From Sporanaerobacter acetigenes DSM 13106 (GTDB taxonomy: Bacteria > Bacillota > Clostridia > Tissierellales > Sporanaerobacteraceae), in contig NZ_FQXR01000002.1 in the NCBI RefSeq assembly GCF_900130025.1, forward strand, positions 248,001-312,000: a DNA stretch of 64,000 nucleotides. The letters run 5' to 3'. Shown here one piece after another: positions 53,390-62,326 of this stretch (positions are counted from its first letter, which is position 1; every line of letters begins with the position of its first letter). The notes beneath the pieces were generated by a model. The model worked only from the letters and a program-made list of their open reading frames with translations. It was not told where the DNA came from and ran no database searches. A program made the position numbers and the translations under genes.

Positions 53390-53863
53390 TTACACCTTCC
53401 TATCAAAAATACTTTTACTTTGATTTAAATCACTTTTATCTTTCCCATAAGTTGTTGGAACTTGAGTGCTTGTCAAAAGATTTAAATTGAAATCTATCCA
53501 TTCCAAATTGTCTCTAATGAGAGTATTGTTTAATTGATTTTTTTCATCTATATCGGATAAAATATGAAACAAATCTTCTCCTATACTTTCTAAAGACTCT
53601 CTTTCGCCTTCAGGCATTTTAGATATTAAAACAGAAAGGGGAAGCAATCTATCCATCCCCCAGTTGTCAAGAAGTTCTTCTCTTTTTAGTTCCAATAGAG
53701 CTATATTATTTATATATTCTTCTTCTTCCTTAGTAGTATTCTGAAGCTTATCCAAATCCTCATCAATTATAATTTGAGTTTTTTCTTGTGTAATGATTTG
53801 AAGTTCTTTTAAAACTTTCAATTCTTCTTTTAGAATTTCCTCCAACTCTTCCTTAAAAGTCAC
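53390..53863 (-). CDS. flgN: Flagellar export chaperone FlgN
   Basis: A helical protein of about 157 residues which in other species keeps FlgK and FlgL unfolded for export. It has FKEELEEILKEELKVLKELQ, LELKREELLDNWG and DNLEWIDFNLNLL, in agreement with FlgN. I prefer the GTG at 53863, which has GGTGGTGA upstream; an ATG at 53893 is in frame but overlaps flgM by 17 bases without a visible ribosome site. It lies between flgM and flgK as usual. Confidence 0.82.
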   Translation of the reverse strand: MTFKEELEEILKEELKVLKELQIITQEKTQIIIDEDLDKLQNTTKEEEEYINNIALLELKREELLDNWGMDRLLPLSVLISKMPEGERESLESIGEDLFHILSDIDEKNQLNNTLIRDNLEWIDFNLNLLTSTQVPTTYGKDKSDLNQSKSIFDRKV

Positions 53864-53876
53864 TTTATCACCACCA

Positions 53877-54158
53877 TCATGCTCTTTTATCAAAATTTAT
53901 ATTTTCCATCATCTTTTCTACAATCTTTTTCCCATCTACTTCATAAGTTCCAGCTTTGATTTCTTCTTTTATTTTTTCCACAAGCTCTGTTCTAGTATCT
54001 GGAACGTTTTTAAGACTATTCACTGCGAATTGATACTCCAAGGCCTTTCCCGACAATTTCAATTCATCTTTCTTTGAATTCACTTTACTATTATCTATTT
54101 TCTTTATTCCTTGAGTATTATAAACTTGAATTATTTTATCTATTCTATTTATATTCAT
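53877..54158 (-). CDS. flgM: Anti-sigma-28 factor FlgM
   Basis: A 93-residue protein. INRIDKIIQVYNTQGIKKI at the N-terminus and KLSGKALEYQFAVNSLKNVP in the middle match the FlgM sigma-28-binding helices. The C-terminal TYEVDGKKIVEKMM is the family end. I start at ATG 54158 with ATGGGGTG upstream. A sigma-28-like promoter lies 33 bases before it, so FlgM is likely autoregulated. Confidence 0.88.
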   Translation of the reverse strand: MNINRIDKIIQVYNTQGIKKIDNSKVNSKKDELKLSGKALEYQFAVNSLKNVPDTRTELVEKIKEEIKAGTYEVDGKKIVEKMMENINFDKRA

Positions 54159-54190
54159 AAAAAACACCCCATTTTTCCTTTCTTGTATAT

Positions 54191-54219
54191 ATTATCGGAA
54201 AAAATGAGGTGTTACTTTA
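54191..54219 (-). promoter_or_regulatory. Sigma-28-like promoter of the flgM operon
   Basis: On the minus strand TAAA (54219-54216) followed after a 17-base stretch by CCGATAAT (54198-54191). The spacing is one base longer than usual. Confidence 0.6.
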
Positions 54220-54224
54220 GACCT

Positions 54225-54644
54225 TTATTTTTTTTCGTCATCTCTATATCTTTCGGTAACTCTTATTTTTTGTCTTACTCTGGTGCTTTGCAATGTATCC
54301 TTTTGTTTACCGCTTATGGCCTGTTTGAATTCTCTTTGCATCTCCAAAGTGCATTTATCACAAAATCTCCCAGTTTTTATAGGCTTTCCGCATTTCTCAC
54401 AGCTTAAAAGCAAATTGTTTTCATCTCTTACTTCTAGTCTTCCTTCTTTTAAAAATTCTATGATCTTTTTTGAATCTACTTCTGTTTCATCTGAAATTTC
54501 CTTTATGTTGGCACTTGGATTCTCTTCAATATATTCCTTGACCTTTTGAAAATCCATTTCATCATCTCTTCTACATTTAGGACAGATATTAAATCCATCA
54601 TAAGAATAGACTCTCCCACAACGCCTACAATTTCTTATATCCAT
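54225..54644 (-). CDS. yvyF: YvyF/TIGR03826 flagellar operon protein
   Basis: A 139-residue protein. N-terminal zinc ribbon CRRCGRVY...CPKC (about 7-27), a helix-turn-helix-like middle (ANIKEISDETEVDSKKIIEF), and a second zinc ribbon CEKCGKPI...FCDKC. This is the standard first gene before flgM in Firmicutes. I start at ATG 54644 (GAGGGGTG upstream). A shorter paralogue is at 3.5 kb. Confidence 0.9.
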   Translation of the reverse strand: MDIRNCRRCGRVYSYDGFNICPKCRRDDEMDFQKVKEYIEENPSANIKEISDETEVDSKKIIEFLKEGRLEVRDENNLLLSCEKCGKPIKTGRFCDKCTLEMQREFKQAISGKQKDTLQSTRVRQKIRVTERYRDDEKK

Positions 54645-54656
54645 ATTTTTCACCCC

Positions 54657-55319
54657 TCATATTTTAAGTCCAGAAGTTATAGTTAATGCATGGATTTTAC
54701 CTGCTTTGACTTTTTTTAATGTCCTACCACATTCATTTAAAGTTCCTCCTGTAGTAATAATATCGTCAATCAAAAGAATTTCTTTGTCTTTAAATTCTAA
54801 TGGTTCTTTGACTTCAAAAGCTCCCTCTAAACTTTTCATTCTCTGATACTTGTCCATTTTGTTTTGAATTCTTGTCCATTTAGTTCTTATGAGATTTCCT
54901 GTTGAAAAGGGGATATTTAGAGTTTCCCCTATATATTTTGCCAAGAGCTCTGATTGATCATATCCTCTTTGAGCTTTTTTTCTCCTATGAATAGGTACAT
55001 AAGTTATGATATCTATATTTTCTAGAGGAATTGTAGCATTTATAGTGTTTATGAGTATTTCTCCAAGAGGCTTATAATAATACCCCTTTCCATTGTATTT
55101 ATATTGATAGATTTTTTGTCGTATAAATTCATTGTAAAATAGAGAAAATATAGCTTCTTCAATATAAGGAGAATTTATATTTAGCCTTCTATTCATATAT
55201 TCTAATTTAAATTTGCACTCAGGACATAGAAAACTTTTCTCTTCTACTTTTATACCACAAAAATAACATATATCATCATCCTGAAATAAAATATCATTAA
55301 ATCCCTCAATTAATCTCAT
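54657..55319 (-). CDS. comFC: ComF-family phosphoribosyltransferase-like protein
   Basis: A 220-residue protein associated with DNA uptake and recombination. The N-terminal zinc finger has CYFCGIKV and CPEC. The phosphoribosyltransferase fold has IDIITYVPIHRRKKAQRGYD (about 100-120) and the PRPP loop LLIDDIITTGGTL near 185. AGGTGAT is the ribosome site. It sits between recD2 and yvyF, as in many Firmicutes. Confidence 0.92.
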   Translation of the reverse strand: MRLIEGFNDILFQDDDICYFCGIKVEEKSFLCPECKFKLEYMNRRLNINSPYIEEAIFSLFYNEFIRQKIYQYKYNGKGYYYKPLGEILINTINATIPLENIDIITYVPIHRRKKAQRGYDQSELLAKYIGETLNIPFSTGNLIRTKWTRIQNKMDKYQRMKSLEGAFEVKEPLEFKDKEILLIDDIITTGGTLNECGRTLKKVKAGKIHALTITSGLKI

Positions 55320-55327
55320 GATATCAC

Positions 55328-57541
55328 CTAAAATACAGAAAATATTTGTCTTATCTTTACATCAAGACCTGAATACCTCTTTGTAATTCTATTGTTTTTA
55401 ATCATCATATAAAGATATTTTTCATCTCCTACCAAAACCACCAGCTCTCTTGCTCTAGTAATAGCTGTATATAATAAATTCCTAGTCATTAGCATTGGAG
55501 GTCCCCAGTATATGGGCATGATGACTACTGGGAACTCACTTCCCTGACTTTTATGAACTGTAGTGGCATAGGCAAGTTTCAACTCATCTAATTGACTATA
55601 ATCATATTCTACTTCTTTTTCATCGTCAAACAATACTTTAAGTATTCTATCTTCTTCATCTACACTAGTTATAAAGCCAAAGTCTCCATTGTATACGCCT
55701 TCTCCTTCTTCTTTAACTCTGCCATCCTCAATTATTTTCCATTCAGCGGTATAATTGTTTTTTATCTGCATGACTTTGTCCCCTACTCGAAATATTTCAT
55801 TTCCTACCTTTTTTTCCGTCTTTCCATGTCCCTTTGGATTCAATATTTCCTGAAGAAATTTATTCAATGAATTGATTCCCACATCTCCCTTTTTCATAGG
55901 AGTAAGAACCTGTATATCTTTTAAGGGATCGTATCCATTGAAATTTGGTAGTCTCCTATTGCATAAACTAATTACAGTTTCTACAATTTCATTTGGATTG
56001 TATTTAGGTAAAAAATAAAAGTCTTTATCCTTTACATTTAAATATGGAGCTTCTCCTTTATTTATTCTATGGGCATTGACAATGATCATGCTTTCTTCTG
56101 CTTGTCTAAATATTTGGTCTAATTTTACAACTTTCACTACTCCACTTTCTATAATATCCCTCAATACATTTCCTGCACCTACTGATGGAAGCTGATCTAT
56201 ATCTCCTACAAATATAATTCTAGTCCCTGGCAATATAGCCTTTAGGAGATTGTTCATAAGAAGTATATCAACCATAGAAGTTTCATCTATAATGACTACA
56301 TCTGCTTCCAATGGACTTTCTTCGTTTTTACCAAAAGCCAGATCCCCTTCTAAAAAAGAATATTCAAGAAGTCTATGTATAGTCTTTGCCTCTCTATTTG
56401 TAGCTTGACTCATTCTCTTTGCTGCTCTTCCTGTAGGAGCTCCCAAGACTATTTCTAGTTGTTCTCTTTCAAATACTTGAATAATGGCATTTATGGTGGT
56501 AGTCTTTCCTGTTCCAGGCCCTCCTGTAATGACAAGCATCCCATTTTCTACAGATTCTTTTATAGCTTCTATTTGTTTTTGTGCAAATAATATACCTTCT
56601 TCCTCTTCTATAGCCTTTATTTCCTTTTCTACTTCCATATTAAGAGAGTCTAGTTCTACTCTTGAAAGCTCTACTATTTTTCTACTCACATTGGATTCTG
56701 CTTTGTAATAGGGCATGTAATATACTACTACTTCATCATTTATATTTTCAATTTGTATATCTCCTCTAATGGCTAAATCCCTAAGGCTATCTTCTAAAAG
56801 TTCCAAATCCAATTGTAATATCTTGGAAATTTCCACGAGCAATTCATCTTTAGGAACAAAGCTATGACCACTTCCTGCATACTCTATGAGCTTAAATTTT
56901 ATCCCTGCTTCTATCCTATATGGTGAATTTAAATCTATTCCCATATTTTGAGCTATTTTGTCTGCAGTTTTAAATCCAATTCCAAATACTTCTTCTGAAA
57001 GCCTATAGGGGTTTTCTTGTATTATCCTTATAGTATCCTTGCCATATTTCTTATATATCCTCACTCCATAAGAAGGACTTATATCATATTGGCCCAAAAA
57101 AACCATGATATCCTTAAGTTCTCTCTGTTCTTCAAAAGCTTCCATTATTTTTTCAATTTTCTTGTCTCCTATACCCTCTATTTCTTTTAATCTTTCTGGA
57201 TTGTACTGTATAATATCTAGAGAATCCACTCCAAATCTTTCTACTATTTTTTCAGCTGTTTTTGGTCCTATGTAAGGAATGAGACCTGAAGAAAGATATT
57301 TTACTATTCCATTTAAAGTAGCTGGAACTACTGTAGATACATTGGCTATCTTGAGTTGTTCTCCATAGTTGGGATGGTTCGTCCATTCTCCTTCTACTTT
57401 CAAGGTCTCCCCTATATTTAGAAAGGGAACATATCCCACTATAGTTATGACATCATCACTTGTTTCCAATATGGCAACAGTATAACCATTGGATTCATTT
57501 GTATATATTATTTCCTCTAATGTTCCCTCTACCGTTATCAA
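55328..57541 (-). CDS. recD2: RecD2-type SF1B DNA helicase
   Basis: A 737-residue 5'-3' helicase not tied to RecBC. The N-terminal OB-like part (VEGTLEEIIYTNESNGYTVA) is followed by helix-hairpin-helix motifs (IGPKTAEKIVERFG, IEGIGDKKIEKI), Walker A TGGPGTGKTTTINA near 340, VVIIDETSMVD near 418, FVGDIDQLPSVG, and the C-terminal YATTVHKSQGSEFPVVIMP and TAITRARELVVLVG. The start is TTG at 57541 with GGAGGAATAAG upstream. Confidence 0.94.
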   Translation of the reverse strand: MITVEGTLEEIIYTNESNGYTVAILETSDDVITIVGYVPFLNIGETLKVEGEWTNHPNYGEQLKIANVSTVVPATLNGIVKYLSSGLIPYIGPKTAEKIVERFGVDSLDIIQYNPERLKEIEGIGDKKIEKIMEAFEEQRELKDIMVFLGQYDISPSYGVRIYKKYGKDTIRIIQENPYRLSEEVFGIGFKTADKIAQNMGIDLNSPYRIEAGIKFKLIEYAGSGHSFVPKDELLVEISKILQLDLELLEDSLRDLAIRGDIQIENINDEVVVYYMPYYKAESNVSRKIVELSRVELDSLNMEVEKEIKAIEEEEGILFAQKQIEAIKESVENGMLVITGGPGTGKTTTINAIIQVFEREQLEIVLGAPTGRAAKRMSQATNREAKTIHRLLEYSFLEGDLAFGKNEESPLEADVVIIDETSMVDILLMNNLLKAILPGTRIIFVGDIDQLPSVGAGNVLRDIIESGVVKVVKLDQIFRQAEESMIIVNAHRINKGEAPYLNVKDKDFYFLPKYNPNEIVETVISLCNRRLPNFNGYDPLKDIQVLTPMKKGDVGINSLNKFLQEILNPKGHGKTEKKVGNEIFRVGDKVMQIKNNYTAEWKIIEDGRVKEEGEGVYNGDFGFITSVDEEDRILKVLFDDEKEVEYDYSQLDELKLAYATTVHKSQGSEFPVVIMPIYWGPPMLMTRNLLYTAITRARELVVLVGDEKYLYMMIKNNRITKRYSGLDVKIRQIFSVF

Positions 57542-57592
57542 AGCTTATTCCTCCAATTTGTTACTTTGCTTTAGAATATTATATCACAAAGT

Positions 57593-58171
57593 TTAGTGTA
57601 GAGTCTCTCTTATACTAAGTATTTCTTGTCTTAAGAGAGCTATATCTCCTTTAGTGGCTGGTTTGTCAGATTGAGAATAAAAATCATCTGTTTCATATGT
57701 TGTCCCATGTTTTTCTTCATAAAATTTTTCTACTATATATCCCTGTTTTATATGCTTTTCAATTGTCTTCATAGTATTTAAACTTTTTATCTTTATATTG
57801 AACTTTAAATATACGATTCCTTGACCATCTTCTTCTCCTACTTTTTCTATATATTTTATATTTACATATCCTAATGAACCATCATTTTTAGATATAGGTT
57901 TCCTCACCTTTATAGGAATAAAAATATTGTCCTTGTTGAAAGGAATCGGTACTCCATTGTTGCTTCCCAATAGTTCTCCATAATATTTATTTGATCCTTT
58001 TAAATCCAATAAAAAATATTTCCCTAGTCTATTTAAAAAAGTTCTAGTAGATTTATATACTTCTATTTCTCCACTACTAGATGTATATAAAATAGTGGAA
58101 TTTCCCCTCATGTCCAGATAAACTGGAACAAAAGCCATTAATCCTTCACCTATATATTTCTCCATCTCCAT
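57593..58171 (-). CDS. Possible ComK-like regulator under a LexA-box promoter
   Basis: A 192-residue protein that I cannot assign firmly. Its length equals B. subtilis ComK. The order of segments is similar: LDLKGSNKYYGELLGSNNGV near 60, PIPFNKDNIFIPIKVRKPI near 75-95, and GYVNIKYIEKV near 105, compare ComK GSS..., PPI...IFLFPT and WI...HV. The last 25 residues (KPATKGDIALLRQEIL) form an amphipathic helix. A sigma-A promoter with a LexA box in its spacer lies 20-48 bases upstream, so expression should rise with DNA damage. recD2 and comFC follow downstream after about 50 bases. If it is ComK-like, competence genes would be tied to the SOS response. Confidence 0.45.
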   Translation of the reverse strand: MEMEKYIGEGLMAFVPVYLDMRGNSTILYTSSSGEIEVYKSTRTFLNRLGKYFLLDLKGSNKYYGELLGSNNGVPIPFNKDNIFIPIKVRKPISKNDGSLGYVNIKYIEKVGEEDGQGIVYLKFNIKIKSLNTMKTIEKHIKQGYIVEKFYEEKHGTTYETDDFYSQSDKPATKGDIALLRQEILSIRETLH

Positions 58172-58190
58172 AAAAATCCCTCCCTGACTT

Positions 58191-58219
58191 ATTATACTAG
58201 AACGTATGTTCTAAGTCAA
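58191..58219 (-). promoter_or_regulatory. Sigma-A promoter with LexA (SOS) box in the spacer
   Basis: On the minus strand TTGACT (58219-58214), a 17-base spacer and TATAAT (58196-58191). The spacer holds AGAACATACGTTCT, a perfect palindrome that fits the Gram-positive LexA box GAAC-N4-GTTC (58200-58211). LexA binding here would block RNA polymerase. Confidence 0.78.
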
Positions 58220-58232
58220 GAAGGGATTTTTT

Positions 58233-58376
58233 TTATTCCATATTTCCAATTGCCCTGGATAGTTCATTTATGCTTTTAGTCAATTCATCTAATTTACCTT
58301 CTATCCTGACTAGAAGATATATGGATATGACTATGGGAAAACCTAAATTGGCTATCTGGGAAAATACCTCATCCAT
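58233..58376 (-). CDS. YvrJ family small membrane protein
   Basis: A 47-residue protein: one membrane segment (FPIVISIYLLV) and an amphipathic helix (LDELTKSINELSRAI), the YvrJ pattern. AGAGGTG lies before ATG 58376. It usually follows DUF1659 and DUF2922 genes, as here. Function unknown. Confidence 0.8.
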   Translation of the reverse strand: MDEVFSQIANLGFPIVISIYLLVRIEGKLDELTKSINELSRAIGNME

Positions 58377-58440
58377 ATTTTCACCTCTTTTCTTTTTTAG
58401 ATGACAGTAGGGGAGAAACCATTCTCCCCTACTGTAATAT

Positions 58441-58659
58441 CTAGAATACAATATCTTCTACACTAGTTGTCACTATTCTTGCTCCTAGAGCTTCTACTAT
58501 ATCTCCGCCATTTGAATAGAATATATTTTTTGCAACTATTGTATCCATGACCTGTTTTATTTCTTCTTTTGTCGCATCTTCTCTGGGATTGTCTACAGCT
58601 ATATTGACTTTTTTCTCGGATGCGTTTTTGAAATTCAACTCAAGTTTAGTTTTATCCAT
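58441..58659 (-). CDS. DUF2922 family protein
   Basis: A 72-residue protein with LELNFKNASEKKVNIAVDNP and YSNGGDIVEALGARIVTT, in agreement with DUF2922. AGGAGGTGAT precedes the ATG. Function unknown; always small and found with DUF1659 and YvrJ. Confidence 0.85.
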   Translation of the reverse strand: MDKTKLELNFKNASEKKVNIAVDNPREDATKEEIKQVMDTIVAKNIFYSNGGDIVEALGARIVTTSVEDIVF

Positions 58660-58696
58660 ATTATCACCTCCTCATTTTTTCTATAAATATTTGACA

Positions 58697-58918
58697 TTAT
58701 TCTAATATTAGCTCTACTTCTTCTAGTTTCTTTACTTTGAGTAAATTCATAGTTTGAAGTCCTGCCAAAGCAGTTCCTACTCCATAGACATCTTCATTTG
58801 TTGCATTTACTTTTACATTTGAATAGGTCTTTGATTTTACTATTTGCTTATCTCCGTCCATTCCTCCATCTAGTTCAAGTTTAAGTCTAGAAGCTTCTTT
58901 TACTTCTTTCATTGCCAT
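58697..58918 (-). CDS. DUF1659 family protein
   Basis: A 73-residue protein with SRLKLELDGGMDGDKQIVKS and VGTALAGLQTMNLLKVKK, in agreement with DUF1659. GAGGAGGTGAT precedes the ATG. It is the first gene of the trio; function unknown. Confidence 0.85.
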   Translation of the reverse strand: MAMKEVKEASRLKLELDGGMDGDKQIVKSKTYSNVKVNATNEDVYGVGTALAGLQTMNLLKVKKLEEVELILE

Positions 58919-59000
58919 ATTATCACCTCCTCTTATTTCTTTTGAAAACTACTTTCAAGTACCGCCGGTAAGTATATATTAATACAAGAGGAGAAAATAA

Positions 59001-59040
59001 AAAAAAGCAGAGTGACGTATTGTACTCACTCTGCTTTTCA
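59001..59040 (-). terminator. metK terminator
   Basis: On the minus strand AAAGCAGAGTGAG pairs with CACTCTGCTTT around a short loop and continues into TTTTTATTTT. Confidence 0.88.
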
Positions 59041-59120
59041 TGAACTTTCATTATTCTACTTATTTTTCCCGGGAAATAATCTATTTCTACATATTTTTGC
59101 ATGAGAAATTGACTTTCTCC

Positions 59121-60308
59121 TTACTTTCCAAGTCCTTCATTTTTAAGAATTTCTGCCTTATCTGTCTTTTCCCAAGGAAGATCTAAATCTATTCTTCCAA
59201 AATGACCATAGCTAGCAGTTTGTTTGTATATTGGTCTTCTCAAATCTAGCTTGTCTATAATAGCTGCTGGTCTTAAATCAAAATGTTTTCTAACTAATTC
59301 TTCTATTTTTTCATCTTCAACTTTGCCAGTTCCAAAAGTATCTACATATATAGACAATGGTCTAGCTACACCTATAGCATAAGCAAGGCCAACTTCACAT
59401 TTGTCTGCAAGTCCTGCTGCTACAATGTTCTTTGCCACATATCTTGCAGCATAAGCAGCTGAACGGTCTACTTTTGTTGGATCTTTTCCTGAAAATGCTC
59501 CACCACCATGACGTCCATATCCACCATAAGTATCAACTATTATTTTTCTTCCTGTAAGTCCCGCATCTCCCATAGGTCCACCAACTACAAATCTTCCTGT
59601 TGGGTTTACATAGTATTTAGTATTTTCATCTATCATATTTTCTGGAACTATTTTCTTTATTACATGTTCTATAATATCCTTTTTTATAGTTTCCAGTTCT
59701 ACATCTGGAGAATGTTGAGTTGAAACTACTATGTTTTCAATTCTAACAGGTGTATTGTCATGATATTCAATAGTCACTTGAGTCTTTCCATCTGGTCTTA
59801 AGTAGGAAAGAGTGCCATCTTTTCTCACTTCTGTCAATCTTCTAGCTAATTTGTGAGCTAATGATATTGGCATAGGCATTAGCTCTTCTGTTTCATTGCA
59901 AGCATATCCAAACATCATACCTTGGTCTCCAGCACCAATTTTGTCATATTTGTCTTCTCCATTTCCTCTGCTTTCAAGAGCCTCATTGACTCCCATAGCT
60001 ATATCTGGAGATTGTTCATTGATTGATGTCAGAACTGCACAAGTCTCTGCATCAAAGCCATATTTTGCTCTGGTATATCCTATTTCTTCTACTGTTTGTC
60101 TTACTACATGAGGTATATCTACATAACAATCTGTAGTTATTTCTCCTGCTACCAATACCATTCCTGTAGTCACAGAAGTTTCGCAAGCAACTCTTGCATA
60201 AGGGTCTTTTTCTAGTATGGCATCTAGTATGGCATCTGATATTTGATCACATACCTTGTCTGGATGTCCTTCAGTCACTGATTCTGACGTAAACAACCAC
60301 TTTTTCAT
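59121..60308 (-). CDS. metK: S-adenosylmethionine synthetase
   Basis: A 395-residue enzyme that makes SAM from methionine and [21 protein letters not shown] near residue 9, [12 protein letters not shown] near 118, and the P-loop-like [20 protein letters not shown] near 260 are the family signatures. An AGGAGGCAG site precedes the ATG. The 5' leader contains a SAM riboswitch and an intrinsic terminator, so expression falls when SAM is plentiful. Confidence 0.97.
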   Translation of the reverse strand: MKKWLFTSESVTEGHPDKVCDQISDAILDAILEKDPYARVACETSVTTGMVLVAGEITTDCYVDIPHVVRQTVEEIGYTRAKYGFDAETCAVLTSINEQSPDIAMGVNEALESRGNGEDKYDKIGAGDQGMMFGYACNETEELMPMPISLAHKLARRLTEVRKDGTLSYLRPDGKTQVTIEYHDNTPVRIENIVVSTQHSPDVELETIKKDIIEHVIKKIVPENMIDENTKYYVNPTGRFVVGGPMGDAGLTGRKIIVDTYGGYGRHGGGAFSGKDPTKVDRSAAYAARYVAKNIVAAGLADKCEVGLAYAIGVARPLSIYVDTFGTGKVEDEKIEELVRKHFDLRPAAIIDKLDLRRPIYKQTASYGHFGRIDLDLPWEKTDKAEILKNEGLGK

Positions 60309-60355
60309 TAAACTGCCTCCTTGTTTATTTAAAATTTTTATAGTTTATTCTGAAA

Positions 60356-60388
60356 AACAAAATAGCCTCTTCCAAAAGGAAAAGGCAA
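60356..60388 (-). terminator. Expression-platform terminator of the metK riboswitch
   Basis: On the minus strand GCCTTTTCC-TTTT-GGAAGAGGC runs into TATTTTGTTTTTC. It lies directly after the aptamer and 48 bases before metK. Confidence 0.88.
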
Positions 60389-60398
60389 GAAAAGTTGA

Positions 60399-60510
60399 CC
60401 TCATCTTTCAGAATACTATTCTGTGGGATTTAGCACCTCACAGTCAAAGACCATAGGTTGCCGGGTTTCACAGGGCCCATTCCCTCCACCACTCTTGATA
60501 AGGCATCAAG
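60399..60510 (-). ncRNA. SAM-I (S-box) riboswitch
   Basis: On the minus strand CTTATCAAGAG, GGTGGAGGGA, GGGCCCTGTGAAACCCGGCA and ACC, then GGTGCTAAATCC and GAAAGATGAGG appear in the S-box order. These form P1 to P4 and the kink-turn; SAM binding favours the following terminator. The promoter is at 60531-60559. Confidence 0.96.
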
Positions 60511-60530
60511 ATTTTTATTCATTTAGGCAT

Positions 60531-60559
60531 ATTTTAACACAATAAAAATATTGTGTCAA
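60531..60559 (-). promoter_or_regulatory. Sigma-A promoter of metK
   Basis: On the minus strand TTGACA (60559-60554), a 17-base spacer and TAAAAT (60536-60531). The spacer is partly palindromic (CACAATA...TATTGTG). Confidence 0.85.
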
Positions 60560-60658
60560 CAAAGTGAAAAAATTGACATGGATTATGAAAACAACATAGC
60601 TTATATGTTTACTTTGAATATTGATGTAGTATAATATAAATATTTAAGTTATAATTTT

Positions 60659-60685
60659 GGCAAGGTGAATTGAATTCACCTTGCC
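60659..60685 (-). terminator. Hairpin after the small-multidrug-export gene
   Basis: GGCAAGGTGAATT-G-AATTCACCTTGCC is a 13-bp perfect stem. There is no strong T run on the minus strand; on the plus strand ACTGTTTTT follows. Confidence 0.6.
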
Positions 60686-60693
60686 ACTGTTTT

Positions 60694-61146
60694 TCAAAGA
60701 ACTGACACTATATTATAAGTCAAAGTAAATACTATGATACCAGCTGTTATAATACCAGATATAATTGCAGTTAGTGCTTTTTTGAAATTCAATTTAAGTA
60801 ATGTTGCTGCTATGCATCCTGTCCAAGCTCCAGTAGTTGGTAAAGGTATTGCCACCAATATAAACAGACCCAATACACTATATTTTTTTATCTTATCTCT
60901 ACTTCTCTTTAGAGTTCTATTTTTCACCCATATTACAGCTTTAGAAAATAATTTTGTATTTTCAAGAAAATTCATAACAGGCTCCAACAATTTCAATAAA
61001 AAAGGAACTATGATACTATTTCCCAATATACTTATGATTGTGCTTTCAATAGGGCTTAGTCCCAGAGATACTCCAAGTGGTATGGCGCCTCTTAGTTCAG
61101 AAAGTGGCATAGCAGCTAATATAAATACTTTTAATTCCTCACTCAT
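60694..61146 (-). CDS. Small multidrug export family protein (COG2426)
   Basis: A 150-residue membrane protein with about four membrane segments. PLSELRGAIPLGVSLGL near residue 15 and LFILVAIPLPTTGAWTGC near 95 are typical of this family, whose name comes from weak evidence and whose real substrate is unknown. GGAGGATCG precedes the ATG. Confidence 0.82.
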   Translation of the reverse strand: MSEELKVFILAAMPLSELRGAIPLGVSLGLSPIESTIISILGNSIIVPFLLKLLEPVMNFLENTKLFSKAVIWVKNRTLKRSRDKIKKYSVLGLFILVAIPLPTTGAWTGCIAATLLKLNFKKALTAIISGIITAGIIVFTLTYNIVSVL

Positions 61147-61352
61147 CTCGATCCTCCTATAGCATATTAGTTTATTATATTCTATACACTAGAGAAAAAC
61201 CCTTTAAACTTTTAAAACTATTTTAAAATAGTAAGAAATAGCGAGAATAGTGTAGATTTAAAGCGATAGTTTGTTATAATTTTATATATTCACTGTTTTT
61301 CATATGTGCATTGAAAGTGAAAATCCACTATACTATAAGAGTCGGCGGTCGA

Positions 61353-61429
61353 CGGGGTGTAGCGCAGTTTGGTAGCGCACGTGGTTTGGGACCATGGGGC
61401 CGGGGGTTCGAATCCCTCCACCCCGACCA
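61353..61429 (+). tRNA. tRNA-Pro(TGG), CCA encoded
   Basis: Acceptor CGGGGTG pairs with CACCCCG; D arm GCGCAGTTTGGTAGCGC; anticodon stem CGTGG/CCATG with loop TTTGGGA (anticodon TGG); T arm GGGGGTTCGAATCCCTC; discriminator A and genome-encoded CCA (61427-61429). Confidence 0.97.
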
Positions 61430-61433
61430 CCAA

Positions 61434-61466
61434 AAGAAGGATTGAATATTCAATCCTTCTTTTTTT
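61434..61466 (+). terminator. tRNA-Pro terminator
   Basis: AAGAAGGATTGAA-TA-TTCAATCCTTCTT followed by TTTTT. Confidence 0.93.
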
Positions 61467-61596
61467 ATGCCTTACCAACTTAAGGTCACCTTGGCTAATT
61501 TTACATTGTCAAGGTATTGTAATGTATTTGTAACCTATTTGATATATTATAATTATATAATTATCTTCAAAGGTACCCTTTAGAAAGGTTGATGTG

Positions 61597-62307
61597 ATGA
61601 AAAAAATATTAGGAGCAATGAGAAGAGCTATTGAGGATTTTGATTTAATCCACGATGGCGACAAAATTGGAGTAGGACTTTCTGGCGGAAAAGACAGTAT
61701 GGTCCTTTTATATGCACTAAAATTATATCAGGGATTTAGTCCGGAAAACTTTGAATTGGAAGCTTTTACAGTGAATCTTGGATATGAAGATTTTGACACA
61801 GAAACTATAAGAAAATACTGTGAAAATATTCACGTACCTTTCAATCTCAAAAAGACCAATATAAAAGATATAGTATTTGATGTAAGAAAAGAAAAAAATC
61901 CCTGTGCTCTATGTGCCAACATGCGTAGAGGTGCTATTCACAATTCCCTTAAGGAAAAAGATTTCAACAAACTTGCCTTAGCTCATCATGGAGATGATGC
62001 ATTAGATACTCTTTTTTTGAGTATGCTCTATGAAGGAAGGATAAATACCCTTCAACCTTTAACCTATCTAGATAGAAAAAAGATATATGTCATTCGTCCC
62101 TTTTTATATCTATCAGAATACGACATAAAAGGAGCCCTAAACAAATATGAAATCCCAGTAGTTAAAAACCCTTGTCCTGTAGACAAAAAAACCAAGAGAG
62201 AATATATCCATAAGCTTTTAAAAGATATATACAAAGAAGTCCCTGGGTCCAGAGATAGACTTCTTAGAGCAATACAAAATGGCGAGGAACTAAATCTTTG
62301 GTTTTAA
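61597..62307 (+). CDS. TtcA-like PP-loop ATPase (tRNA thiolation family)
   Basis: A 236-residue protein with the PP-loop GLSGGKDS at 27-34, the CxxC pair CALC (103-106) that can hold an FeS cluster, AHHGDDALDT near 128, and NPCPVDKKTKRE near 192. This is the TtcA/TIGR00269-like group that 2-thiolates cytidine 32 of tRNA, but several clostridial members are uncharacterised. AAAGGTTG lies before the start; ATG 61597 is preceded in frame by GTG 61594, and either could be used. The next gene begins about 20 bases downstream. Confidence 0.82.
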   Translation: MKKILGAMRRAIEDFDLIHDGDKIGVGLSGGKDSMVLLYALKLYQGFSPENFELEAFTVNLGYEDFDTETIRKYCENIHVPFNLKKTNIKDIVFDVRKEKNPCALCANMRRGAIHNSLKEKDFNKLALAHHGDDALDTLFLSMLYEGRINTLQPLTYLDRKKIYVIRPFLYLSEYDIKGALNKYEIPVVKNPCPVDKKTKREYIHKLLKDIYKEVPGSRDRLLRAIQNGEELNLWF

Positions 62308-62326
62308 TGAAAAGTGAGGTGGAGAA

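Noticed and set aside
61290-61478. Minus-strand frame of 62 codons with a GVEGFEPPAPWSQTT-like segment
   Set aside because: It is the well-known spurious reading of the antisense strand of tRNA-Pro and its terminator.
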